Assembly: GCF_900142825.1 (NCBI RefSeq)
Contig: NZ_FRCH01000004.1
Span: forward strand, 241,014-305,013
From: Rhodanobacter sp. OK091
Lineage (GTDB): Bacteria; Pseudomonadota; Gammaproteobacteria; Xanthomonadales; Rhodanobacteraceae
Direction: 5' to 3'
DNA: 64,000 nt
Positions 36,616 to 44,072 of the stretch are shown here, piece by piece. Under the pieces are notes generated by a model. The model had not been told where the DNA came from. It saw only the letters and a program-made list of their open reading frames with translations, and ran no database searches. A program made the translations under genes and the position numbers. Numbering within the stretch: position 1 is the stretch's first letter; each line of letters starts with the position of its first letter.

Positions 36616-37524
36616 ATGGACCGTGTTGGCGATCTCAGCCTGTTCCTGCGCGTGCTTGACCTAGGTTCGATCAGCGCAGCCGCGCGCAGCCTAGACCTGT
36701 CGGTGGCGGTGGCCAGCCAGCGCCTGAAGCGGCTGGAGCGTGACCTCGGTGTGCGCCTGTTGCACCGGACTACCCGCCAGCTGCACGCCACGCCGGAAGG
36801 CGCCGCCCTGGCCGAACAGGGACGCGCACTGGTGGAGGATCTGGAGGCGCTGACCGGCGGCCTTCGCCAAGCCGCCACCGAGGTGGCTGGAACCTTGCGG
36901 GTCACTTTGCCGGCATCGTTCGGACGTCAATACATTTCGCCGCTGCTGCCCGAATTCCTGGCGCGGTATCCACGGGTGAAACTCAGCGTGAATCTCAACG
37001 ACCAGATGCTGGATCTGGTCGGCTCCGGCTTCGATCTGGGCATCCGCGTCGGCGCGCTGGGCGACTCAGGGCTGGTGGCGCGCCAACTGGCGGTGAACCG
37101 GCGCGTGCTGTGCGCATCGCCCGATTATCTGCGCCGGCATGGCACGCCGCGTACTCCGGCGGATCTGGCCGCGCATGACTGCCTGCTGCTGGTAGGCAGT
37201 CAGGGTCGCCAGGACGTGTGGCGTTTCGGCGATGGTCACGGCGGCGAGATCGCACAGCGGGTGGATGGCCGCTTCGAGAGCAATCTGGGCGAGTTGTTGC
37301 GCGACGCTGTGGTAGCCGGATTGGGTATTGCGATGCACTCGGTCTGGCATGTGCACGAAGAATTGCGCACGGGACGGTTGCAGGTGCTGTTGCCGGAGTA
37401 TCCGCTGGCCGCCACCGGCATCCACGCGGTGATGCCGCAACGCCGGCTGGTGCCGCCGCGGGTACGCGCGTTCGTCGATTTTCTGGCCGAGCGGTTGGGT
37501 GATCATCCGCCATGGGAGAACTGA
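36616..37524 (+). CDS. LysR-family transcription regulator
   Basis: The 302-residue protein has an N-terminal HTH (LSLFLRVLDLGSISAAARSL, then VASQRLKRLERDLGVRLL) and a periplasmic-binding-like effector domain (LRVTLPASFGRQYISPLLPE). The C-terminal form belongs to the AaeR/DmlR-like group (RVGALGDSGLVARQL). It is divergent from the MFS-AKR-MDR operon and most likely controls it through the palindrome at 36585-36607. ATG at 36616 is used; an in-frame TTG at 36607 lies inside the palindrome. Confidence 0.94.
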   Translation: MDRVGDLSLFLRVLDLGSISAAARSLDLSVAVASQRLKRLERDLGVRLLHRTTRQLHATPEGAALAEQGRALVEDLEALTGGLRQAATEVAGTLRVTLPASFGRQYISPLLPEFLARYPRVKLSVNLNDQMLDLVGSGFDLGIRVGALGDSGLVARQLAVNRRVLCASPDYLRRHGTPRTPADLAAHDCLLLVGSQGRQDVWRFGDGHGGEIAQRVDGRFESNLGELLRDAVVAGLGIAMHSVWHVHEELRTGRLQVLLPEYPLAATGIHAVMPQRRLVPPRVRAFVDFLAERLGDHPPWEN

Positions 37525-37549
37525 GCGTGTGCGATTGAACGCACCGCGG

Positions 37550-37580
37550 GCAAACCCCGCCAAAGGCGGGCGGGGTTTGC
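37550..37580. terminator. hairpin between LysR and secreted-protein genes
   Basis: GCAAACCCCGC (37550-37560) pairs with GCGGGGTTTGC (37570-37580). A perfect 11-bp stem between convergent genes; no clear T-tract on either side. Confidence 0.7.
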
Positions 37581-37614
37581 GAGGGACCGCTGTGCGTGGC
37601 GATCGATGAGGCCG

Positions 37615-38328
37615 TTACTGCACGGTGAGATGGTAGATGAAGGTCAGGTCCTTGCCGTCACTGTCGTGATTGTGCCGCACGATGGTGTGCATGCCTGGCG
37701 ACATCGGGCGGAACATCATGAAGTAGCCGTACATGATGCTGGGCTGGTAGCCGCCGGTGATGCACGGATCGAACTGCACCTCGCTGGGGTCGCCCTTGAG
37801 CGCGAACAGATCATCGGAGGTGTAGATGTAATGCAGCGGGTTGAAGATCGGCCGGCCATCGAGCGTCAGATCCAGCTCGGTGACCATGTTGTAGGTCACC
37901 GCGTCGGCGACCAGGAAGTCGTATAGCGACTGCCCCGGTTTCGGGCCGAAGGCCGGATCGGGGCAGGGCCAGTCGTCGGCCACGGCGCCGATTTGCAGAA
38001 ACACCGCCTTGCCACTCGGAATCGTGCAGGTCCGCGTGTAGGTGCCGGACATCATGGCGGCGATCGGCGCCAACTGCCAGACCGGCCCGCTCTGACCGAC
38101 AGCGCAATCGGCGCCGGTGGGATCGAGGTATGGGTTGTGATCGAAGGGCTGCGCGTAGATCCATTGCCAGTTGAGCTCGGCCCAGCTGGACATGCTCTTG
38201 CCGAACGGCTGCGAGTCCTTCGGGTACAGCATCGGATTGAGCCAGTCGTCGGGCGAAAAGGGCTGGGTTGCATTGGCGGCGGTCATTACGCAACAGGCGG
38301 CGAGCAGCGTGCAGAGTTTCTTGATCAT
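37615..38328 (-). CDS. secreted protein of unknown function, aromatic-rich, four cysteines
   Basis: The 237-residue protein has a signal peptide (MIKKLCTLLAACCVMTAANA). The mature part is rich in Trp, Tyr, Phe, Pro and Met, with four cysteines (ADCAVG, TRTCTIP, WPCPDP, DPCITG) that could form two disulfides. A beta-rich pattern ends in FRPMSPGMHTIVRHNHDSDG and IYHLTVQ. I recognise no domain. The ATG at 38328 has GGAG 8 bp upstream; the ATG at 38334 is too close to it. It is divergent from an AraC-type regulator 312 bp away, which may control it. Confidence 0.8.
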   Translation of the reverse strand: MIKKLCTLLAACCVMTAANATQPFSPDDWLNPMLYPKDSQPFGKSMSSWAELNWQWIYAQPFDHNPYLDPTGADCAVGQSGPVWQLAPIAAMMSGTYTRTCTIPSGKAVFLQIGAVADDWPCPDPAFGPKPGQSLYDFLVADAVTYNMVTELDLTLDGRPIFNPLHYIYTSDDLFALKGDPSEVQFDPCITGGYQPSIMYGYFMMFRPMSPGMHTIVRHNHDSDGKDLTFIYHLTVQ

Positions 38329-38334
38329 GACCAT

Positions 38335-38640
38335 ATCTCCTTGCGTACGTGGGTCGGTGCAGCCGGCGGGGAAGTGGGGAGCGCGCCGGCCGGATTTCCG
38401 GGGGACTTCCCTTGGCGGAAAGCCGTGCCAGCTTCCCGCGGCCGTCGCGGCGGCGCTTTCAGAAACCTGCGCGGTGCGGAGCGCTGGATCCAGGGGTCTC
38501 GGCAGCCGCACGCGATGCCACAACCGTGACGCCACCGCTTTCAGAAACGTGCTGGCGAATTGCATGCCGGGCGGCGTCGAGTCGCCCGTCGGAGCGTATG
38601 ATTTTCCGTAGGGGTTTCAGCGGATGGCGGAGCGCTATCG
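38335..38640. promoter_or_regulatory. regulatory region between the secreted protein and AraC genes
   Basis: This 306-bp stretch has no gene. It contains a 17-bp direct repeat with one mismatch, CGCTTTCAGAAACnTGC, at 38454-38470 and 38536-38552, 82 bp apart. AraC-family proteins bind such direct repeats, so these are candidate sites for the regulator at 38641. No promoter was assigned with confidence. Confidence 0.45.
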
Positions 38641-39516
38641 ATGTCGATCATGCAGACCGTGCTGCAGTCGTCGCATTTCATGGTGATCAACCATGTCTGC
38701 AAGCGGCCGCGCGTCGACTGTGGTGGACCGCAAGGCTCTGAGCCGGCGCGCTTCATCTTCACCCGACGGGGTTCGTTCGCGGTGCATGTGGGTGCCAGAA
38801 CCTATTTCGCGCGGCCGGGGCAGGCGATCCTGCTGCAGAAGAATGTCGAATACCGCATCTCGCACCCGGATTTCGATAGCTGCGATTGCTGCACTGATGT
38901 GTGGATCGACGATGCCGTGCTGGACTCGTTGGACATGACCGGCGCCATCGCAGCGCCATGCCGGGAATTCAGCCACGACCTGCAGTTCCAGAAGACCCAT
39001 GTGGAAATGTTGCTGGGCCTTCGGCACGGTGGCGACATGCCGGACGCGGCCGAGGAAGTTCTGCTCGATACACTGGACAGTCTGCTGCAGTCATGCGCGG
39101 CGGTTCGCCCGCGCGCGAGGCAAGCCGGGATGGCACATCGGGTGGCGCGGGTGGAAGAGGCCATCATCGGCCACGCCGGAGAGAATCTGGACGTCCATAG
39201 CCTGGCGCAGCTCGCCGGCTGTTCGTCTTTTCACCTGTGCCGTATCTTCCGCGACAGCACCGGGCAATCGCTGCGGCAGTTTCGATTGCAGCAGCGTCTC
39301 GGTAACGCGCTGGGACGTCTTGGTGACGGCGAGGAGGATCTGGCCGCACTGGCCTGTGATGTGGGCTTCAGCAGCCACAGTCACATGACCGAGGCGTTCC
39401 GCCAGTCGCTGGGCGCTTCGCCCAGCGAGCTGCGTGAGGACCTGCGGCATAGCGATCTGCTGCGTCTGCGGAACAGGCTGCGTGCTCCGTTCGGATCACG
39501 CAGCCGTCTGAGCTGA
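38641..39516 (+). CDS. AraC-family transcription regulator with N-terminal cupin-like domain
   Basis: The 291-residue protein has a cupin-type sensing domain (about residues 25-120, including RRGSFAVHVGARTYFARPGQ and several cysteines: DSCDCCTD). The C-terminal double HTH (about 175-275) has AQLAGCSSFHLCRIFRDSTG followed by ALACDVGFSSHSHMTEAFRQ. The CDCC cluster could bind metal or respond to oxidation. The domain order matches the common AraC_binding regulators of sugar or stress genes. Its neighbour and likely target is the divergent secreted protein gene. Confidence 0.9.
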   Translation: MSIMQTVLQSSHFMVINHVCKRPRVDCGGPQGSEPARFIFTRRGSFAVHVGARTYFARPGQAILLQKNVEYRISHPDFDSCDCCTDVWIDDAVLDSLDMTGAIAAPCREFSHDLQFQKTHVEMLLGLRHGGDMPDAAEEVLLDTLDSLLQSCAAVRPRARQAGMAHRVARVEEAIIGHAGENLDVHSLAQLAGCSSFHLCRIFRDSTGQSLRQFRLQQRLGNALGRLGDGEEDLAALACDVGFSSHSHMTEAFRQSLGASPSELREDLRHSDLLRLRNRLRAPFGSRSRLS

Positions 39517-39542
39517 CCTGCCGCTTCGCGGATAAGCTGAAC

Positions 39543-40082
39543 TCAGTTCTTTTGCTCGGCCTGGTAGCGCGCGATGCCGGCCACGATCTCGGCCTTCGCC
39601 TCGTCAGCGCCGACCCAGCCTTCGACCTTGACCCACTTGCCCTTCTCCAGGTCCTTGTAGTGCTCGAAGAAGTGACCGATGCGCTCCAGCCAGTGCGGCG
39701 AGACGCCCTTCATGTCGGTGATGTGCGCATAGCCCGGGAAGATCTTAGGCGCCGGCAATACGATCAGCTTCTCGTCGCTGCCGGCCTCATCCGACATCTT
39801 CAGCATGCCGACCGGGACGCAGCGGATCACCGAGCCAGGGATCAGCGACAGCGGCAGAATCACCAGCGCGTCCAGCGGATCGCCGTCACCGCCCAGCGTG
39901 CCCGGCACGTAGCCGTAGTTGCACGGATAACGCATCGGAGTGGACAGGATGCGATCGACGAAGATCGCGCCGCTCGTCTTCTCCACTTCGTATTTGACCG
40001 GCTCGGCATCCTTCGGGATTTCGATGACCACGTTGATTTCGTGCGGCACGTCGCTGCCGGCGGGGACGAGATGCAGACCCAT
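39543..40082 (-). CDS. ppa: soluble inorganic pyrophosphatase (family I)
   Basis: The 179-residue product matches the bacterial family I length. It starts MGLHLVPAGSDVPHEINVVI and carries the active-site signature in GGDGDPLDALVI, the basic YPCNYGYVPGT and the EKGKWVKVEGW stretch. It hydrolyses PPi in the cytoplasm. AAGGAC precedes the ATG at 40082. The same window also encodes a membrane pyrophosphatase and a PPi-dependent phosphofructokinase, so PPi is handled in several ways in this cell. Confidence 0.97.
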   Translation of the reverse strand: MGLHLVPAGSDVPHEINVVIEIPKDAEPVKYEVEKTSGAIFVDRILSTPMRYPCNYGYVPGTLGGDGDPLDALVILPLSLIPGSVIRCVPVGMLKMSDEAGSDEKLIVLPAPKIFPGYAHITDMKGVSPHWLERIGHFFEHYKDLEKGKWVKVEGWVGADEAKAEIVAGIARYQAEQKN

Positions 40083-40173
40083 GGGATGTCCTTGGTGCGG
40101 ATGAGAAAGTTGGTCCGCAAGGATACGGCAAACGCTGCTGCGACGCAGCAACGATACATGTGCCACGATCGGT

Positions 40174-41028
40174 TTAGGCCTTTTTCGGCATCCGGTAAGG
40201 CCGCTCGCGCAGCCATTTGGTGGCGATCCACTTCTCGCCGCGCAGCACCGGCAGACCCGCATGCAGCGAGTTGAGATCGCCGCTTTCATAGGCGAAATAG
40301 ACGGCCGCGCCGCGGCGCGCGGTGACGGTCAGACCGATCTCCGGGAACGCGGTGCCGCCACCTTGCTCGGGCGTGTTCAGGTACATCACCACACTGGCGA
40401 TGCGTTGCCCGCCGGCAGCCGTGATCGCGCCGTAGCCTGGTTGCTCCGGATCGAACCAGTCGTAATGCGGTTCGTATTCCTGACCCGGTAGGTAATGCAG
40501 GATCTGCAGCCCTTCGCCGTGGTTCACCGGCACGCCGAGCAAGGCGGCCAGGCGTTGTTCGATGCGACCGACCAAGGGCAGCTCGTTCAAGGTGAAGAAC
40601 ATGCCTTCGCTGGTACGCCGCTGATCGACTTGATGGCGGCCATCGCTGTCGACGGTGAGGGCGCGCTGCAGTCGCGGTCGCGCCAGTTCGATCAGTTCGG
40701 CGCATTCCTGTTCGGTGAGCATGCCGTCCAGCACCCGCAGCATCGGAGCCTCCACGCTGATCGGGATCTGGATGGCGTGTCCGTCGATGCTGACCTCGGG
40801 CGCCTCGGGAGGTCTTGTGCGCAAGCCTTGCGGTGCGGGGCTGCCGGTACTCGCATGCAGCGCGGCCAGCGGCAGTTTCATCACCTCGGCGACGATGCTG
40901 CGGCTCTGCCGCGGATCGTAGCCGTTCTCCTTCATCAATCGCAGCACGTCGTGCACGCCATGGCCTGCTCGTGTCGTGGCAAGAATCCATTCGCGCAATT
41001 CCGGGCTGATCGTGATGCGTGATTGCAT
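40174..41028 (-). CDS. 2-oxoglutarate/Fe(II) oxygenase of prolyl 4-hydroxylase type
   Basis: The product is 284 residues. An N-terminal part (about 1-80) is a small helical region with RLMKENGYDPRQSRSIVAEV. The P4Hc domain (about 95-280) has the iron-binding H-x-D in YEPHYDWFDP, the distal His in LNSLHAGLPVLRGEK and the 2-oxoglutarate-binding Lys in KWIATKWLRE. Bacterial relatives hydroxylate proline in proteins (for example EF-Tu) or peptides; the substrate here is unknown. It lies 91 bp upstream of ppa on the same strand. Confidence 0.93.
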   Translation of the reverse strand: MQSRITISPELREWILATTRAGHGVHDVLRLMKENGYDPRQSRSIVAEVMKLPLAALHASTGSPAPQGLRTRPPEAPEVSIDGHAIQIPISVEAPMLRVLDGMLTEQECAELIELARPRLQRALTVDSDGRHQVDQRRTSEGMFFTLNELPLVGRIEQRLAALLGVPVNHGEGLQILHYLPGQEYEPHYDWFDPEQPGYGAITAAGGQRIASVVMYLNTPEQGGGTAFPEIGLTVTARRGAAVYFAYESGDLNSLHAGLPVLRGEKWIATKWLRERPYRMPKKA

Positions 41029-41065
41029 GGCGGGTTGAGTTGACTGACGAACTGGAAAGGTTACT

Positions 41066-42538
41066 TCATGCAGCGTCCCCGATGCTGCGGGCGGCGTCGG
41101 AAATCATGCGGGCGTCGATCTCGTCCATGCAGGCTCCAAACAGCTTCATGGCGTCACGGAGTTCGCCGGTGGACAGGCCGCAATAGCCGAGCAGCAGACC
41201 CTGGCGCGATGGCGGGTTCAGATAGTGTGGCGCCATCGAATACATGCCCAGCCCACGGGAACTGGCAAGTTCGAGCAACGCCTCCGCGCGAGCCTTGTCG
41301 TAATCGCGGAACCACACGACCACATGCATGCCAGCCGGTGAATCGACGATCTCCACACGCTCGCCGACATACTGGCGCAAGCCGTTGATGAGTTCCTGAT
41401 GGCGGGCCTTGAGCTCTTTGCGAACCACGCGCAGGTGCCGCTCGAATCCACCGTCCTCCATGTAGTGCGCCAGCGCCGCCTGTTCGAAACCCGGGCAGGC
41501 AAAGTCATTGAGGAACTTGGCGGTGATGAAGTCCTCCCGCAGCGCGACAGGCAGGACCATGTAGGCCAGTCTCAAGGTGCCGAACAGAACCTTGGAGAAA
41601 GTCCCGACGTAGATCACCCGATCGGCTTGGTCGAGCGAGCGCAATGCCGCCAGCGGCTGGGCGTCATAGCGGAATTCGCCGTCGTAATCGTCCTCGAGAA
41701 TCCAGCATTGCTGTGCATCGGCGTAACGCAGCAGCTCCAGCCGGCGCGACAGCGACATCACGGCGCCAGTGGGAAACTGATGAGAGGGGGTGACGCAGAT
41801 CAGCGAAGGCGCTGTTGCGGGCAGTTCGCTGCACACCAGTCCGTCGTTGTCGGTGCGAACCCCGCAGATGCGGGCCCCATGCGCGATCAGCGCCTGATAC
41901 GCGCCGAAATAATGCGGTTCCTCCAGCACCACGCTGTCGCCTTCGTCCAGCAGCACGCGGGCGGTCAGCGAGAACGCCTGTTGGGATCCACTGACGATAA
42001 GCACATCCTCCGGCCTTGCCTGCACACCGCGCCGGCGGGCGAGATAGTCGCAAACCTGCTGACGCAGTGCCGGCAGGCCCTGCGATCCCGTGCCGGCTGT
42101 CGGCATGTAGGCGGCAGCCCGGGCCAGTTCGCGCGCCCAGACGCTGCTGAGCATGGGATTGATGGTCGGCTCGCCGTAGTTCATGTGATAGCGCAATCCG
42201 CGATGCAGCACGGCCATCTTGCGATCCTGCACCTGTCGCGCACGCTCCGCGTAGTGCGAAGGTGCGCTGATGACGTCCACGGGCGACTGCAATGTCGCCC
42301 CTGGCTGCAGCGTGGCGACATAGCTGCCCGAGCCCACGCGGGCGTCGATGAAACCTTCGGCGCGAAGTTGTTCGTAAGCGGCCAGGACGGTAGTGCGCGA
42401 AAGTTCGAGCTCTTGCGCCAGGACCCGCGTAGGCGGCAGCCGCGAGCCTGCAACCATGCGGCCGTCCAGTATCGCGGCCTTCATGGCGCGGGTGAGCTGT
42501 GCGTAGTGTGGCCCTTGGCCATCCAGTTCCAGAAACAT
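41066..42538 (-). CDS. MocR-type transcription regulator (GntR wHTH + aminotransferase fold)
   Basis: The protein is 490 residues when started at the ATG at 42538, which has GGAG 7 bp before it; the ATG at 42583 has no such site. The winged helix (PPTRVLAQELELSRTTVLAA) is followed by the PLP domain with ILEDDYDGEFRYDAQPLAAL and the Schiff-base lysine in VGTFSKVLFGTLRLAYMV. It is the second MocR regulator in the window and differs clearly from the one at 808. It is divergent from the membrane protein gene at 42748 and 37 bp downstream of no other gene on its strand, so it probably controls that neighbour. Confidence 0.93.
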   Translation of the reverse strand: MFLELDGQGPHYAQLTRAMKAAILDGRMVAGSRLPPTRVLAQELELSRTTVLAAYEQLRAEGFIDARVGSGSYVATLQPGATLQSPVDVISAPSHYAERARQVQDRKMAVLHRGLRYHMNYGEPTINPMLSSVWARELARAAAYMPTAGTGSQGLPALRQQVCDYLARRRGVQARPEDVLIVSGSQQAFSLTARVLLDEGDSVVLEEPHYFGAYQALIAHGARICGVRTDNDGLVCSELPATAPSLICVTPSHQFPTGAVMSLSRRLELLRYADAQQCWILEDDYDGEFRYDAQPLAALRSLDQADRVIYVGTFSKVLFGTLRLAYMVLPVALREDFITAKFLNDFACPGFEQAALAHYMEDGGFERHLRVVRKELKARHQELINGLRQYVGERVEIVDSPAGMHVVVWFRDYDKARAEALLELASSRGLGMYSMAPHYLNPPSRQGLLLGYCGLSTGELRDAMKLFGACMDEIDARMISDAARSIGDAA

Positions 42539-42747
42539 GCCGACTCTCCGATTGGCTCCTGCAAATAGGGCGAAATTGGTCATGGATGAAAGACGCGGCA
42601 GCGCCTACTCTGCCATGGGCGACGCTCCGGAAAGCGCCTTTGCCGCGCCGCGCCAGGATCAGGTCAGGCGCGCCGGCATTGCCCTCGGCACACCCTGGAT
42701 TGTAGGGTGCGATCGACCTCGCGCTTCATCCGATAAAAGGAAACCTC

Positions 42748-43572
42748 ATGGGAAGTGCCACACGTCTTGGCAGCGGTCTTTTCGGTATCGGCATGCTGGC
42801 TTTCGGCGTGCTCAACTTTGTGTTCGGCACTCCCGTCCTCGGGCTGGAGCCGCTGCCTGACTGGCTGCCGGCGCAGACCTTGTGGACCTATATCATCGCC
42901 TTGTTGCTGGTCGTGGGTGGTGTTTGTGTCCTCAGCGATCGGCTGCGACCACGCCAGTCGGCGATCATGCTGGGCGGGCTGCTTTCTCTCTGGTTGATTC
43001 TTCAGGTGCCGACACTGCTCGCCAATATCCACAATGGCAGCAAGTGGACCTCCGCGTTCGAGTGCCTCGCATTGTGCAGTGCTGCGTGGGTGCTGGCACA
43101 CGCATTGTCGGATAGCGCGACCGTGCGCACATCCTGGAACGGTCGACTCCGTCGGCTGGCAGACATCGGCCGTTACGGTTTCGGCATCACGCTGCCGGTG
43201 TTCGGCGCATTGCATTTCATTTACTGGCAATACGTCGCCAGTGTGATTCCCGGCTGGATCCCGGGCTCCCCGGTGTTCTGGGCGTATTTCACCGGCTGCG
43301 CGCACATCGCGGCCGGACTGGCCATCCTCAGCGGCGTGCAGGCGCGGCTGGCCGCGACGATGCTGGGCATCATGTTCGGCAGCTGGGTATTGATCGTGCA
43401 CGTTCCGCGAGTGCTGGCCAGTCCCCATAATCAGTCGGAGTGGACCAGCCTGTGCGTTGCCATCGCGCTGTGTGGTGGCGCCTGGCTGATGGCCGGATAC
43501 CTCGCGAGGTCGAGCGTGACGGTGGATACAAGTCAGGATCATCGCCCGCAACGGGAACCTGCTTCTGCGTAA
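42748..43572 (+). CDS. multi-pass membrane protein with two related halves (DoxX-like)
   Basis: The 274-residue protein has eight predicted helices in two similar four-helix halves. Each begins with a glycine-rich helix (GIGMLAFGVLNFVFGTPV and GFGITLPVFGALHFIYWQYV) and has a WTxxIxxLLLVxGG or FWAYFTGCAHIAAGLAIL second helix. Each half ends in a similar SKWTS.. or SEWTS.. loop with CLALCSAAW or CVAIALCGGAW. DoxX-like proteins have small quinone-redox or unknown roles. The function here is unknown. It has AAAAGGA before the ATG and is divergent from the MocR regulator. Confidence 0.83.
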   Translation: MGSATRLGSGLFGIGMLAFGVLNFVFGTPVLGLEPLPDWLPAQTLWTYIIALLLVVGGVCVLSDRLRPRQSAIMLGGLLSLWLILQVPTLLANIHNGSKWTSAFECLALCSAAWVLAHALSDSATVRTSWNGRLRRLADIGRYGFGITLPVFGALHFIYWQYVASVIPGWIPGSPVFWAYFTGCAHIAAGLAILSGVQARLAATMLGIMFGSWVLIVHVPRVLASPHNQSEWTSLCVAIALCGGAWLMAGYLARSSVTVDTSQDHRPQREPASA

Positions 43573-44010
43573 TGCGTGATGGATGACCGGCTGTCGGGAA
43601 GTACCTGGCGGCCGGTCCGAGGCAAGCTCGTGCCCGTGCCGACATTTCGCGGCGGAAGCACTCGGCGGCAACGACCCCGAGGCCGATGCAACGCAGTCAT
43701 CCGATCCTCGCCGGCAGCACGGAATATTTACGAGAGCCGCAGTTTGGCGAAATCGTGCGCAGCGCGATGTGGCTTGGTCTAATCGTCGTGTCATGCGGCT
43801 CGGTGGCAACGCCGCCGCGACGCGCGAAACCGAACAGGTTGAATATCTCGATCAAAGAGACTTGGCCGAAGACCCTCGCGCTCGTCTGTGCTTCAGCGGA
43901 ATGGCGGAAGATCAGCTTGTGCACCTGAGCCATTGCCGCCGGGCGCACCAGCACTCTGGTCTGCCAGGATGCGGGCCAGTGTATTCGGACCGCTCGTCGA
44001 CCCATGTTCC
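43573..44010. other. 438-bp region without a recognisable gene
   Basis: Frames of 80-190 codons are open on both strands, as expected by chance at this GC content. None has a convincing start site or a sequence I recognise. The base composition is more even than in neighbouring genes, which may mean decayed DNA. Confidence 0.5.
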
Positions 44011-44040
44011 AAAAAAAACCACCAACCCAAAGGTTGGTGG
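44011..44040 (-). terminator. intrinsic terminator of the TonB-dependent receptor gene
   Basis: A 9-bp perfect stem CCACCAACC (44019-44027) and GGTTGGTGG (44032-44040) with a CAAA loop. On the minus strand it is followed by eight T residues (44018-44011). It lies 33 bp after the receptor stop. Confidence 0.92.
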
Positions 44041-44072
44041 CTTGGTTTGGTCGTTTCAGCTGGTATTGCTTG

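Noticed and set aside
43697..44005. 102-codon minus-strand frame (MGRRAVRIHW...)
   Set aside because: No ribosome-binding site, no recognisable family, and it crosses a region without conserved signals.
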